Counted from the stretch's first letter, positions 47,977-58,081 are shown. The stretch is DNA of 64,000 nt from Candidatus Aenigmatarchaeota archaeon (GCA_016202815.1 JACQNZ010000004.1:121522-185521); one strand, 5' to 3'. Program-made: numbers and translations. Notes: generated by a model from the letters alone, not told the origin.

Positions 47977-48626
47977 CAAACTTCCTTCTGCACAAAAAGT
48001 ATAAGCGCGCGCAATTTTTCCTTGTCCGTGGTTTCATCGTCGTTGGCAATGACCATCGTCTTCCCGCCGAGCTTCTTCGCCCATTGCATGACTATTACGG
48101 ATTTTGCCGCGTCGCTTAGCATCGGCCATTGCGCAACGCCCAATATCTCGTTTTTGACAGCTTTCGGTATTTCCGGAAGCTTTTCCGTCATTACCACGCG
48201 TTTTGCGTTTTCCATGGCCTTTTGCCTGTCCGCGCCAGACAGGCGGATTATTTTCCCGTGCCTGGTTATTTGTTGCGCTATCCTGAACGCGTCGTTTGTC
48301 GGGATCTGGCCGGGATATTTGGCGATCTCTATTTCGGACAGGGTTATATTGTGTGCGGCCTTTTCCGAAAACACCGTGCCGTTGCTTATGTTCTTGATTT
48401 CCAGGAACGAGTAATTGTTGCCCTGTTTCTGGACAGTAACGCTGAAATGCGGCGGATATTTTTCGCCTAATTCGTCCGAGTAGACTTTGAAATTCCCGTT
48501 TTTGTCTGCTGTTTTCGCCCGTTCGTACGCCGCTTTCATCACTTTAAGCATAGGATGTTCGGGCTTTTCGATAGAATCCAACAGTTTAACAATTTCGTTT
48601 CCCATGAGGTCACAGCTCGTTCTCAT
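47976..48626 (-). CDS. Hypothetical protein
   Basis: Intact ORF between trxB and the zinc-ribbon gene, overlapping ends. Confidence 0.6.
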   Translation of the reverse strand: MRTSCDLMGNEIVKLLDSIEKPEHPMLKVMKAAYERAKTADKNGNFKVYSDELGEKYPPHFSVTVQKQGNNYSFLEIKNISNGTVFSEKAAHNITLSEIEIAKYPGQIPTNDAFRIAQQITRHGKIIRLSGADRQKAMENAKRVVMTEKLPEIPKAVKNEILGVAQWPMLSDAAKSVIVMQWAKKLGGKTMVIANDDETTDKEKLRALILFVQKEV

Positions 48627-49521
48627 TCACGTATTTGTAGGCGGAATACACAGCGGACACGGCCTCGCCGACGCCGGTTATCGCCTGCTTGAATTTGGTA
48701 TCAACGACATCGCCGGCCGCGAATACGCCCGGCACGTTAGTTTTTGATTCACGGTCTATAATTATTTCTTTCTTGTCGTTCAGTTTCACGCCCAGTTTTT
48801 CCGCAAGCTGTGACATGGGCGTAGCGCCTATTTCGACAAAGACGGCGTCCAGAGGCAGTTCATTTGATCCGTTGTAGGGCCTGTCCAAAACTACGCCCTT
48901 TATGACTTTGTTGCCTCTTATTTCCTTTACGTTCGCCTTGTTTATTATTTCTATTTTTTTGTTCGTTTCTATCCGTTTCATGTTCACAGGTTCCGGGTGT
49001 ATCTGGTCGCCGCGGTAAATTATGTAGACTTTCCTGCCCCACTGGGTTAATAACAAGGCCTCTTTGCCGGCGCTGTCCGAGCCGCCGACAACAGCGATCG
49101 TTTTTTCCTTGTACGCGTACCCGTCGCATAACGCGCAGCTATGGACACCTTTGCCTTCGAATTCCTTTTCGCCCGGCACGCCAAGTTCGCGGTGCCTGGA
49201 GCCCGTTGCGACCAAAACAGACTTCGCTTCGTAGATTTTTTCTTCGGTGTCAACAACAAAAAAATTATCCTTTTTTTCTATTTTTGTAACCTTGTCTTCC
49301 ACAAGTTCCACATCGTAATTTTTCGCGTGCTTGCGCAGCTTTTCCGCGAGTTCCAATCCTGTTAGACGTTCAAAACCGGGATAGTTTTCGACTACGTCTG
49401 TCAACGCTATCGTGCCGCCTATGTTGTCGCCTATCATAGCAGTCTTCAGGTTCAGCCGGCCCGCATACATTGCTGCGCCCAGGCCGACGACGCCGCCGCC
49501 TACGATAATCAAGTCGTACAT
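48610..49521 (-). CDS. trxB: Thioredoxin reductase
   Basis: IIVGGGVVGLGAAMYAGR; CALCDGY redox motif; GVFAAGDVVD. Confidence 0.95.
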   Translation of the reverse strand: MYDLIIVGGGVVGLGAAMYAGRLNLKTAMIGDNIGGTIALTDVVENYPGFERLTGLELAEKLRKHAKNYDVELVEDKVTKIEKKDNFFVVDTEEKIYEAKSVLVATGSRHRELGVPGEKEFEGKGVHSCALCDGYAYKEKTIAVVGGSDSAGKEALLLTQWGRKVYIIYRGDQIHPEPVNMKRIETNKKIEIINKANVKEIRGNKVIKGVVLDRPYNGSNELPLDAVFVEIGATPMSQLAEKLGVKLNDKKEIIIDRESKTNVPGVFAAGDVVDTKFKQAITGVGEAVSAVYSAYKYVNENEL

Positions 49522-49563
49522 ATGTCAAACCCTATTTTGTCCGTTTCTGTATTAATATTAGGT

Positions 49564-49980
49564 TCATTTGATGAAGTTTTTCAGCTTTTTCGCCCATTTT
49601 GGATTGTTTTCAGCGAACAGAACCAGCCTGTTAATCCTTTTGATGGTGGAAGGGTGGATGTGATGCTCTGCGCCCTCCGTATCTGCGTAGGCAGTTTTTT
49701 CATCAACGCCTATCAGCGTGAGGAATTCCATCATCTTGGAATGCGTGTCGGAAACGTTTTTCGCGATCCGTTCGCCGGCCGGCGTCAGCGATATTTCCCT
49801 GTATTTTTCGTATTTAACCAGGCCCCGCTTGTCCAATTTTTGCAGCATGCTCGTCACGGTGGGCGGGCGCACCCTGAGACGCTGGGAAATGTCCACGACC
49901 TTTGCGTAACCCTTGGATTTGGAGAGCTTGTATATGGTTTCCAGGTAATCTTCGACGGCGGGGGTGTTGGTTTTTTCCAT
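49564..49980 (-). CDS. DtxR/MntR-family metal-dependent repressor
   Basis: VEDYLETIYKLSKSKGYAKVVDISQRLRVRPPTVTSMLQKLDKRGLVKYEKYREISLTPAGERIA. Confidence 0.93.
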   Translation of the reverse strand: MEKTNTPAVEDYLETIYKLSKSKGYAKVVDISQRLRVRPPTVTSMLQKLDKRGLVKYEKYREISLTPAGERIAKNVSDTHSKMMEFLTLIGVDEKTAYADTEGAEHHIHPSTIKRINRLVLFAENNPKWAKKLKNFIK

Positions 49981-50020
49981 ACTACGGATTAGTTACGCTT
50001 AAATATAAGCGTTTTAAATG

Positions 50021-50053
50021 TTAGATAGGTCTAAATTTGTTAAATTAGTCTAA
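50021..50053. promoter_or_regulatory. Two palindromic operator candidates for the DtxR/MntR repressor
   Basis: TTAGA-tagg-TCTAA (50021-50034) and TTAG-t-CTAA (50045-50053) between the divergent repressor and oxidase genes. Confidence 0.6.
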
Positions 50054-50068
50054 CTTTGGTGCGTTTGG

Positions 50069-51091
50069 ATGAAACCTGGAAAATCCGTGAAAAATCCTGC
50101 CTTGTTGCTTGCGGCGCTAATAACGCTAAGCTTGTACGCGTTTTTTTCCGCCTTGACAGAAGCCCATTCCGGGGACCATTCCATGAAACAGGACCATGCC
50201 GGCGTTGTGGGCGAATACACATTTGACGATTTCGACCCGGTTTCATATTTAAAAAACTGGAATTTCAACGACCTGCCGGAAGAAAAAAGAAAGAAATTCT
50301 ATAAAGAAGAGATTTTAGCCGACGGCACAACGCTGCGGGAATACTGGATATATGCTGTTGACAAAAAAATCGAAGTTGCCCCGGGCGTTTTCTTTGATGC
50401 GTGGACGTATAACGGCAGAGTGCCCGGTCCCACAATACGGGTCACGGAAAACGACACGGTGCGTGTCCATTTCATTAACCATGGCTCCCAAGCGCATACG
50501 ATGCATTTCCACGGTTATCATGAAGCGTCGATGGACGGTTCCATGCCTGAGCAATTCGTAGAGCCTGGCGAAAGTTTCATTTACGAGTTCAGGGCAGAGC
50601 CTGCGGGCTTGCACCTGTATCATTGCCATTCGACACCTTTGAAAGACCACATTTCCAGAGGGCTTTACGGCATGTTCATCATAGATCCCAAAGAAGGACG
50701 CCAGCAAGCCAGCGAATTAATCATGATGATGAACGCGTTCGACACAAACTTTGACGGTGACAATGAAGTCTACGCCGCAAACACAAAGGCTTTCTATTAC
50801 ATGGATAACCCGGTAAAAGTGAAAGCCGGAGAGCTTGTCCGGATATACACCGGGAACATGGTTGAATCCGATCCTGTCAATTCCATACACATACACGGAA
50901 ATTTCTTCAACGAATACCGTACAGGGACGTTGAACACGCCAAACGCTTTTACAGATATTATCGAACTCGGCCAGGGAGAACGCTCTATCCTTGAGCTGAA
51001 GTTCAGGTATCCTGGTAAATATATGTTTCACGCCCACCAGACAGAGTTTTCCGAATTGGGCTGGGCTGGCCTTTTCGAGGTCGAACAATGA
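50069..51091 (+). CDS. Two-domain multicopper oxidase
   Basis: HTMHFHGYHE, LYHCHSTPLKDHISRGLYGMF, SIHIHGNFF, FHAHQTEF. Confidence 0.9.
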   Translation: MKPGKSVKNPALLLAALITLSLYAFFSALTEAHSGDHSMKQDHAGVVGEYTFDDFDPVSYLKNWNFNDLPEEKRKKFYKEEILADGTTLREYWIYAVDKKIEVAPGVFFDAWTYNGRVPGPTIRVTENDTVRVHFINHGSQAHTMHFHGYHEASMDGSMPEQFVEPGESFIYEFRAEPAGLHLYHCHSTPLKDHISRGLYGMFIIDPKEGRQQASELIMMMNAFDTNFDGDNEVYAANTKAFYYMDNPVKVKAGELVRIYTGNMVESDPVNSIHIHGNFFNEYRTGTLNTPNAFTDIIELGQGERSILELKFRYPGKYMFHAHQTEFSELGWAGLFEVEQ

Positions 51092-52251
51092 ATAAACTGG
51101 TTGCAGGCGCGCTTCCGGTCGTTTTGTTGGCGGTTTTGATAGCGTCGTTCCTGCAATTCGGCCCACTTGGGCTTTTGAAAACGGCTTTTCCGCCTGTTGA
51201 GGCGGTCGCGTTTGAAAAAGTAGTGCTGGAAGACGGAAGAATAATTGCTTATGTAATGAACGACGGGCCAGACGAAGTGACGATATCACAGGTGATGGTC
51301 AACGACGCTTACAACAAGTTCCAGGCCACAAAAAGCACGCTGAAGCGTCTGGAAAAAACGATAGTTTACATAGATTATCCCTGGGCGGAGACGCTGCCGC
51401 TAAGCATCAAGCTTGTTTCGTCAAGCGGTTTGACGTTTGAAAAAGAGATTGCCGTAGCAACGCCAACGCCTGTGCCAGATTTTCGCTACATCACGAGCTT
51501 TGCGATGATAGGACTGTATGTAGGCGTGATACCTGTTTTTCTTGGCCTGTTGTGGCTGCCGTTTTTGCGAAACTTAAGCAGGAAATGGTATGATTTTTTC
51601 CTGTCGCTGACCGTGGGACTTCTTGTTTTCCTGTTAATCGACGCTTTTGAGGGTTCGCTGGAATTGTCGTCGGAAATGCCTCAGGCGCTGCAAGGGGTCG
51701 GCATCATAACGATAGGATTCTTTTTGCCTTATCTGGCTTTGTTGGCGATAAGCAGGCGGGATTCCGCAAGCGCGGTAAAAAAAACCGTCGCAGGGCATAC
51801 GCTTAAACTTTCCTATATGATAGCGCTCGGAATAGGATTACATAACATGGGTGAAGGCCTGGCAATAGGCAGCGCGTTTTCTATCGGCGAGATAACCCTG
51901 GGATCTTTGTTAATAGCCGGTTTCATGCTGCACAACCTGACAGAGGGCATTGCAATAGTTGCGCCGATAACGAAGCATAAAAGCGAAAACGTTTTGCGCC
52001 ACCTGCTGGTGCTGGGGCTGATAGCAGGCGGCCCTACTATAATCGGGGCGTGGATAGGCGGGTTCGCCTTTTCCCAGTTCTGGTCGCTGTTGTTCCTTTC
52101 CATAGGCGTCGGCGCGATTTTCTACGTGATCGTAGAAGTGTTGAAATATATGGGAAATGGTCCGCAAACAACTTTGTTTACGCCTACCAACGTAGCAGGG
52201 TTCTTGGCGGGTTTGTTGATAATGTACGCGACAGGGTTGCTGGTGTCCTAG
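51088..52251 (+). CDS. ZIP-family metal transporter with extracytoplasmic N-terminal domain
   Basis: HNMGEGLAIG and HNLTEGIAI; N-terminal TM plus beta-type domain. Confidence 0.87.
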   Translation: MNKLVAGALPVVLLAVLIASFLQFGPLGLLKTAFPPVEAVAFEKVVLEDGRIIAYVMNDGPDEVTISQVMVNDAYNKFQATKSTLKRLEKTIVYIDYPWAETLPLSIKLVSSSGLTFEKEIAVATPTPVPDFRYITSFAMIGLYVGVIPVFLGLLWLPFLRNLSRKWYDFFLSLTVGLLVFLLIDAFEGSLELSSEMPQALQGVGIITIGFFLPYLALLAISRRDSASAVKKTVAGHTLKLSYMIALGIGLHNMGEGLAIGSAFSIGEITLGSLLIAGFMLHNLTEGIAIVAPITKHKSENVLRHLLVLGLIAGGPTIIGAWIGGFAFSQFWSLLFLSIGVGAIFYVIVEVLKYMGNGPQTTLFTPTNVAGFLAGLLIMYATGLLVS

Positions 52252-52263
52252 GTTAAGATTAAG

Positions 52264-53544
52264 GTGCGGATATCTATGGCAAACAACTTGACCGGAAAGC
52301 TGCGTTTTTTTATCTCAATTTTGGCTGACAGGAAATTCTGGGTTTTTTTCGGATCCGGCTTTATAGTCAGCGTCGCTTACATGGACCCCGGCAACTGGGG
52401 CACGTCGATAAGCAGCGGGGCCGCTTTCAAATACGACTTGTTGTGGGTTGTATGGCTGTCAAGCGGGATGGCGATGCTTTTCCAGTATTTGTCAGGGAAA
52501 ATGGGGATAGCCGGGTATTCGCTGGCCGAGGTTGTAAAGATCAGATGGAAAAGCAAACGGCTGGTGTTTTTTTACTGGATCCTCGCGGAGATTGCGGTCC
52601 TTGCCACGGATCTTGCTGAATTTTTGGGCATTGTGGTTGCGCTGAACCTGTTATTCGGCATACCCATGCTTTTGGGTTCCGTAATAGCGATGCTGGATGT
52701 GCTTTTGCTGCTGTTTCTTACGCGAAAATCGTTCAAGACGCTTGAATACGGCTTTATAATTTTCGTGTTCGTCATAGGAATTTCGTATGTTTACGAATTA
52801 TTTGTTACGCACCCTGAACTTTCCGAAGTCTTGTCATATTCTGCCAAGTTTACACTGACGCCAGAGACGGCGCTGTTTGCTGTGGGCATTATCGGGGCTA
52901 CAGTAATGCCGCACGCGCTTTTCATCCATTCATGGCTTATCAAGAACAAGCTTAAAGAAAGCCGCCTGTTCAGGGACAAGAAACAGGTTTTGATGTACCA
53001 TAAAATCGACAATATCGCGTCGCTGTTTGTTGCGGGCCTGATAAACGCTGCCATTATGGTCATGGCGGCTGCGGCATTCTACGGTTCGGGGTACGAGGTC
53101 GCAACCATAGAGCAGGCCTATCTCACTTTGACGCCGCTTTTCGGCGGCCTTGCGTCAACTGTTTTCGCTGTCGCTTTGCTGTCTGCCGGGATTTCATCCT
53201 CAATAACCGGGACTTTGTCAGGGCAGGCGATCATGGAAAGCCTTACGGATTTTAAATTAAGTATCTGGATGAGAAGGCTGATCACAAGATTTATCAACCT
53301 GGTGCCTTTGGTGATTGCGATACTCCTTAAGATCGAGCCTTTGCAAATTCTGGTTTACAGCCAAGTCGTACTTAGCCTAATGATACCGCTGCCTTTGATA
53401 CCTTTGATTTATTACAGTTCGGACAAGAGGCTGATGGGCAGGTTTGTCAACCAGAAAAAGACCACGATACTGGCATCGGTGTTTGCGCTGATCATACTCG
53501 TATTTAACGGCTATCTTATTTACCAGACGTTTTTCGGCGGCTGA
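52264..53544 (+). CDS. mntH: NRAMP-family Mn/Fe transporter
   Basis: YMDPGNWGTSISSGAAF; polytopic. Confidence 0.92.
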   Translation: MRISMANNLTGKLRFFISILADRKFWVFFGSGFIVSVAYMDPGNWGTSISSGAAFKYDLLWVVWLSSGMAMLFQYLSGKMGIAGYSLAEVVKIRWKSKRLVFFYWILAEIAVLATDLAEFLGIVVALNLLFGIPMLLGSVIAMLDVLLLLFLTRKSFKTLEYGFIIFVFVIGISYVYELFVTHPELSEVLSYSAKFTLTPETALFAVGIIGATVMPHALFIHSWLIKNKLKESRLFRDKKQVLMYHKIDNIASLFVAGLINAAIMVMAAAAFYGSGYEVATIEQAYLTLTPLFGGLASTVFAVALLSAGISSSITGTLSGQAIMESLTDFKLSIWMRRLITRFINLVPLVIAILLKIEPLQILVYSQVVLSLMIPLPLIPLIYYSSDKRLMGRFVNQKKTTILASVFALIILVFNGYLIYQTFFGG

Positions 53545-53547
53545 AAA

Positions 53548-54201
53548 TTAGTCCTTGTGGTCTGAAGGCAGCTCTTTATTGGATTCGATCCTTGCCAGGT
53601 CTGTTATTGTGCTTAATTGCCCTTCGACCTGTTCGGCTGTTTCATTTCCGTAGCTTACCAGGGCCTTGTCTAGATCGTGCAGTTCGTACGTTTCTATTTT
53701 GTCGCTTAACTTTCCGTTAAGATAGAATTTCAGCGTCTTGCCGCCTTCATTACAATAATTATTACCGTCATCCATCCTGACGCATTGTTTGCCTATGTCA
53801 ATGTTAACTGTCTTCAGGAAGTCGCGGAACGTAACGCCTGTGGCATGCTTGTGGATAACGCCGCCGACGCCGCCTTCGACGTGCGCGTATTGCGCTTTTA
53901 ACTGGTATTTTGGCATGGCAAAGTCTACCGGCACACCTTCGATATACACTTTGAAATCCACATGTTCGTGCGTCGAACCTACGGAACCGATCCGCGGGCC
54001 TGACGAAACCGACGACGTTAACACATAAACCGCGGCCGCGCCCACAGCTAAAATAAGCGCATAGATAAGCAGCTTCGTTTTGTCTGTGGCGGGTTTTGCT
54101 TTTTCGACAACCCCGGTTTTATGTTTGGCCTCTTTGTGCTGGTTTAAAGCGTCCGAAGAATCAAACGTTTTTTCGCATTTGTCGCATTTGTGTTCTTCCA
54201 T
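53548..54201 (-). CDS. C2H2 zinc finger-TM-extracytoplasmic domain protein
   Basis: CDKCEKTFDSSDALNQHKEAKH; TM KLLIYALILAVGAAAVYVL. Confidence 0.7.
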   Translation of the reverse strand: MEEHKCDKCEKTFDSSDALNQHKEAKHKTGVVEKAKPATDKTKLLIYALILAVGAAAVYVLTSSVSSGPRIGSVGSTHEHVDFKVYIEGVPVDFAMPKYQLKAQYAHVEGGVGGVIHKHATGVTFRDFLKTVNIDIGKQCVRMDDGNNYCNEGGKTLKFYLNGKLSDKIETYELHDLDKALVSYGNETAEQVEGQLSTITDLARIESNKELPSDHKD

Positions 54202-54265
54202 TTGATCACGTTAAATTTGTCTGCGTAATTTATATACCAATCCGTAGAATTAATTTTGACCCGTT

Positions 54266-54568
54266 ATGGCCAGGATAAAAGCAGCTTCCGCAGGCGAACT
54301 GCGTGCGGGCGAATCGAAAGTCGTTGAGACCGAGGCAGGAAAAATCGCCCTGTTCAATGTGGGCGGCAAATTCTTCGCAACAGCGAACGCGTGTTTGCAC
54401 AAAGGCGGGCCGCTCAACGAAGGCGAGTTGAGCGAAAACATAGTCACATGCCCGTGGCACGGCTGGCAATACGACGTTTCAACAGGAGATAATTTAACAA
54501 ACCGGTCCAGACCATTGAAGACGCATAAAGTTGTCGTAGAGGACGGGGACGTTTTTTTGGAAATTTAA
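54266..54568 (+). CDS. Rieske [2Fe-2S] ferredoxin-like protein
   Basis: CLHKGG...CPWHGWQYDVSTG. Confidence 0.92.
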   Translation: MARIKAASAGELRAGESKVVETEAGKIALFNVGGKFFATANACLHKGGPLNEGELSENIVTCPWHGWQYDVSTGDNLTNRSRPLKTHKVVVEDGDVFLEI

Positions 54569-54609
54569 CCGCTAACAAGCTTTTCTACAGCTAAAATCCA
54601 ATTAAAATC

Positions 54610-55005
54610 ATGAAAGCCATCACGCCCGTGATAGCGCTAGTCATGCTGGTGATGATAACCGTGGGCATTGTCGGTGTGTCCGCGACATGGTTTTCAGGCG
54701 TCCTGTCCGGCTCTTCGGAAAAGGCAATATCGATACTTTCGGGAGGCGTTTATTGCAACGGGCCTGGCCTGGTTGTTACTGTGTTGAACCTTGGCGCGTC
54801 TTCTTCGATAACGGCTTCTGATATCAAAATATTCAAAGTTGACGGCAATGATGTTGCAGCATCTATTCCGACTCCGATAAAACCTGGAGAAGGTAAGACT
54901 GTAATAAATGGGTATTTGTGTGGCGGCACATGCGCCGGCGCGCCGCATGACATTATTGTAGGGACCAGCGCAAATGTTGTCCAGACGCGCGTTGCCTGCA
55001 GGTGA
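54610..55005 (+). CDS. Archaeal type IV pilin-like protein
   Basis: MKAITPVIALVMLVMITVGIVGV N-terminus. Confidence 0.65.
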   Translation: MKAITPVIALVMLVMITVGIVGVSATWFSGVLSGSSEKAISILSGGVYCNGPGLVVTVLNLGASSSITASDIKIFKVDGNDVAASIPTPIKPGEGKTVINGYLCGGTCAGAPHDIIVGTSANVVQTRVACR

Positions 55006-55036
55006 GGCTTATATCCCTTTTAACCGAATACGAAAT

Positions 55037-57226
55037 ATGCGCGCGTTTGCGGCTTCCTTTTTCTTTGTTGTACTGATATCGGCATTTGATGCAACAGCCT
55101 ATGAAACTACTAACACAGGCTATTATTGCAACTTGGACCCCATACAGGCAAACGGCCTGCGGAACCTGACGTGTGTTAATGAGACAGATATTTACATTTT
55201 CAGCAGCACAGAGCCGATATTCTGGACGCAGGCTTTTATGGACATACCCGGAAATTACAGCGGCACAATTGTCGATTTGTGGGTTTATGTTGGGATAAGG
55301 CACGGTTGCGCCGGGGAGGTTAATGTGGATTTGACGTCGCCAAATAATACCAGGGTAAGATTAAGCAAAAAGAATTTTACAGTACAAACTTTTTGCGCCA
55401 CAGAGCAATTTCCCGAGGACCCGTTGGTAGGATCTCCTTATACGCCTGTATGGATAGACAACGGAACCGCTATAGCCCCGGCCGGATCCAATAACGACTT
55501 CCCGGGCACATTGGACGCATTTATGGGTGACAAATCCAGTGGTGCGTGGCTTCTCAATATATCTGATCAGGTAGGTGCCGGTGTGGCAGGCACAGGCAAT
55601 GTCAGCTTTTGGGCGATAACGATGACCATAAACAGCTCTGCCGACCTGGTGCCGCCGCTTTATTTCGAGAATTCCAGCAGCGTTGCCAATGTTTACAACC
55701 CAAACGCGTTGAGCAATTTTTCCGTGAAATGGAACGACACGAACAACACGATAAGCATTGTGTACATGGAAAGCAATTTCACAGGCGCTTTGCGGAACGA
55801 TACGCTTGCCGGCCAACAATTAAGCCTGAATAATTTTATTTATTACAACAATCTCACGTTGCCGGCCGGAATTTTCCAGTATCGTTACTATGCGAAAGAC
55901 GCGGCCGAGAACTGGAACCTCACGGACGTGTATTATGCCAGCGTGAACAGGAGCAATAACACATATACGGTTAATTTCAATTCGACAACTCCGGGCAATC
56001 CTGTAAGCTATGCTTATGGATATTTGTCCAACTTTACGGTTTTCAAGAATATAGTTGAAGGCAACCTTTCCATATACCTCAACGAAGCGTTTATCGCGAC
56101 GAACGCGACGTCAACGGTTCATATAGCTGTTTTGGGCGCAGGAACAAATGTTTATCGCTTTGTCCATAACCAGACACAAAATTACACGCACAACGAGACG
56201 ACGCTGCAGGCTGGCGTAGCGAAAAGCGCACTAATACTGAATTTAACACTGGACATGGTTGAATCTAACAGGACGATAGCGAGATGCCATTCCCTGAATG
56301 TCACGGCGTGGACATCCACTTCGCAGGGGCAGATAAACCTGTACAAGCAGAACAGCACGCACATTGCCAATCCTGTTAACGGATCGGGCAATGCCACATA
56401 CCAAACGCTGCAATGCGAAGCTTCGGGCGCGGAATTAAATTTCACGGCATTCTATCCGGAGAGCCAGAACTATTCCACGGCCAACAAGACGTATTTTGCT
56501 TTTATCGATTCCGCGAATCCTACTTATTCGGACAACCGGAGCGACATACAGACGTCAGTTTCGCAGGACAATTTCAGCGTGAATTTCACAATAACATGGG
56601 TTGACGACGTCAACATCAGCGCGGCTTTACTGGAAAACAATTTTTCCGGGGCTTTTGTTAATTCAACCATGGACGGCTTCGGATTTTTCTATTATAACAC
56701 TTCCGTGGGTTCGGGATTGTACGCTTACAGGTTTTTGGCAAACGACACAACGGATTTTTGGAATGTTACCGGTTACCTGGCGTTTTCCGTGAGCTATAGC
56801 GCGCCACCGCCTTCAAGCCCGCCGCCAAGCGGCGGCGGAGGGGGCGGAGGTGGCGGCGGAACGACGACAACCACGACTACAACAACGACCACTACGATGA
56901 CCACTACGACTACGAGCCCGAACACGACCGTTACGACGACCACGGTGCCGGCCGTAAATTTAGACGATCAAAAAGGCGGCACCCAGGACACAACAGGCGA
57001 CAACGGAGGCAACCCACGAAACGACACGCAGCCAGCCGGAGGCAGCGATTTGATAACAGGCGCGGTTTTGGCTGCCAAAAATCCGCTGGCAATGGCAGCG
57101 TCTTTGGTCGTGCTTGTTGTTGTGGCTGCCAATTATTTGGTCGGTTACGAGCGCATTGCTAAAACGGTTTCCAGGCACGGAAAAAGGCTGCGCAAGTTCC
57201 GATTGAAATCGTTGCGCAAAAGCTGA
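55037..57226 (+). CDS. Secreted, probably glycosylated adhesin-like protein with proprotein-convertase P-like domain and poly-Gly/poly-Thr linker
   Basis: Signal peptide; LWVYVGIRHGCAGEVNVDLTSPNNTRV...GAWLLNISDQ; many NxS/T; C-terminal TM and basic tail. Confidence 0.75.
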   Translation: MRAFAASFFFVVLISAFDATAYETTNTGYYCNLDPIQANGLRNLTCVNETDIYIFSSTEPIFWTQAFMDIPGNYSGTIVDLWVYVGIRHGCAGEVNVDLTSPNNTRVRLSKKNFTVQTFCATEQFPEDPLVGSPYTPVWIDNGTAIAPAGSNNDFPGTLDAFMGDKSSGAWLLNISDQVGAGVAGTGNVSFWAITMTINSSADLVPPLYFENSSSVANVYNPNALSNFSVKWNDTNNTISIVYMESNFTGALRNDTLAGQQLSLNNFIYYNNLTLPAGIFQYRYYAKDAAENWNLTDVYYASVNRSNNTYTVNFNSTTPGNPVSYAYGYLSNFTVFKNIVEGNLSIYLNEAFIATNATSTVHIAVLGAGTNVYRFVHNQTQNYTHNETTLQAGVAKSALILNLTLDMVESNRTIARCHSLNVTAWTSTSQGQINLYKQNSTHIANPVNGSGNATYQTLQCEASGAELNFTAFYPESQNYSTANKTYFAFIDSANPTYSDNRSDIQTSVSQDNFSVNFTITWVDDVNISAALLENNFSGAFVNSTMDGFGFFYYNTSVGSGLYAYRFLANDTTDFWNVTGYLAFSVSYSAPPPSSPPPSGGGGGGGGGGTTTTTTTTTTTTMTTTTTSPNTTVTTTTVPAVNLDDQKGGTQDTTGDNGGNPRNDTQPAGGSDLITGAVLAAKNPLAMAASLVVLVVVAANYLVGYERIAKTVSRHGKRLRKFRLKSLRKS
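56813..56944 (+). repeat. Low-complexity coding tract: Gly-rich (GGC/GGA) then Thr-rich (ACN)
   Basis: Encodes GGGGGGGGG then TTTTTTTTTTTMTTTTT. Confidence 0.9.
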
Positions 57227-57262
57227 GTTTTCAATAAATATGCCACACAATAAATAGTATTT

Positions 57263-58081
57263 GTGCCTTTAGGCGAGTTAGTCAGCAAATCCGTCTGGAT
57301 AATCAGGGAAGCCAATGCCCAATTTAAGAACGTTGGCATCCTATGGTCGATGGGAAAAGATTCGACGTCGATGCTTTATCTGGCCAGGCAGGCGCTCGGG
57401 AATGTGAAATTTCCTGTGATACACATAGACAACGGGAACGAATTCCCGGAAAGCTACGAGTACAGGGACAAGGTGGCCGAAGCACTTGGCCTAAACCTGA
57501 TTGTGGAAAAAAGCCGGATAAAGCATGATGACATATCCGGCATAAGCTGCTGCGGAGCCAACAAGACGGACGCCCTGAAAAATGTCATAAAAAAAGAAGG
57601 CTTTGACGCGATTATAGTAAGCATAAGATGGGACGAGCATGGCATACGCGGGATGGAAAGGTATTTCTCTCCAAGAGACAGGGAATTCAAGTGGAATGTT
57701 TATAACCCGGACAAAGGAAGGTTCGGGGAAGCGCTCCAGGATTCAGAATTTGTCAACTGGGGCATAACGGTTTCTGATTTCGGGGAAAATGTGAACCATG
57801 TACGGATACACCCTATCCTGCATTGGCGTGAGGCAGACGTGTGGAATTTCATCAAAGAGCGCGACATACCGATAAACCCGCTTTATTTCTCTGTTAACGG
57901 AAAGAGGTTCAGGAGCCTTGGGTGCAAGAGCTGTACGGTTGCGATAGATTCAAGCGCAACGGACATAGACCAGATAATAGCGGAACTGGAATCAACGAAC
58001 AGGAAAGAAAGGGAAGGCCGTGCCCAGGACAAGGAAGAAACTTACGTAATGGAACGCCTTAGGGCGTTGGGTTATATGTAA
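57263..58081 (+). CDS. PAPS reductase / CysD-like sulfate adenylyltransferase family protein
   Basis: WSMGKDSTSMLYLAR (PP-loop), WREADVWNFI, GCKSCT. Confidence 0.85.
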   Translation: MPLGELVSKSVWIIREANAQFKNVGILWSMGKDSTSMLYLARQALGNVKFPVIHIDNGNEFPESYEYRDKVAEALGLNLIVEKSRIKHDDISGISCCGANKTDALKNVIKKEGFDAIIVSIRWDEHGIRGMERYFSPRDREFKWNVYNPDKGRFGEALQDSEFVNWGITVSDFGENVNHVRIHPILHWREADVWNFIKERDIPINPLYFSVNGKRFRSLGCKSCTVAIDSSATDIDQIIAELESTNRKEREGRAQDKEETYVMERLRALGYM

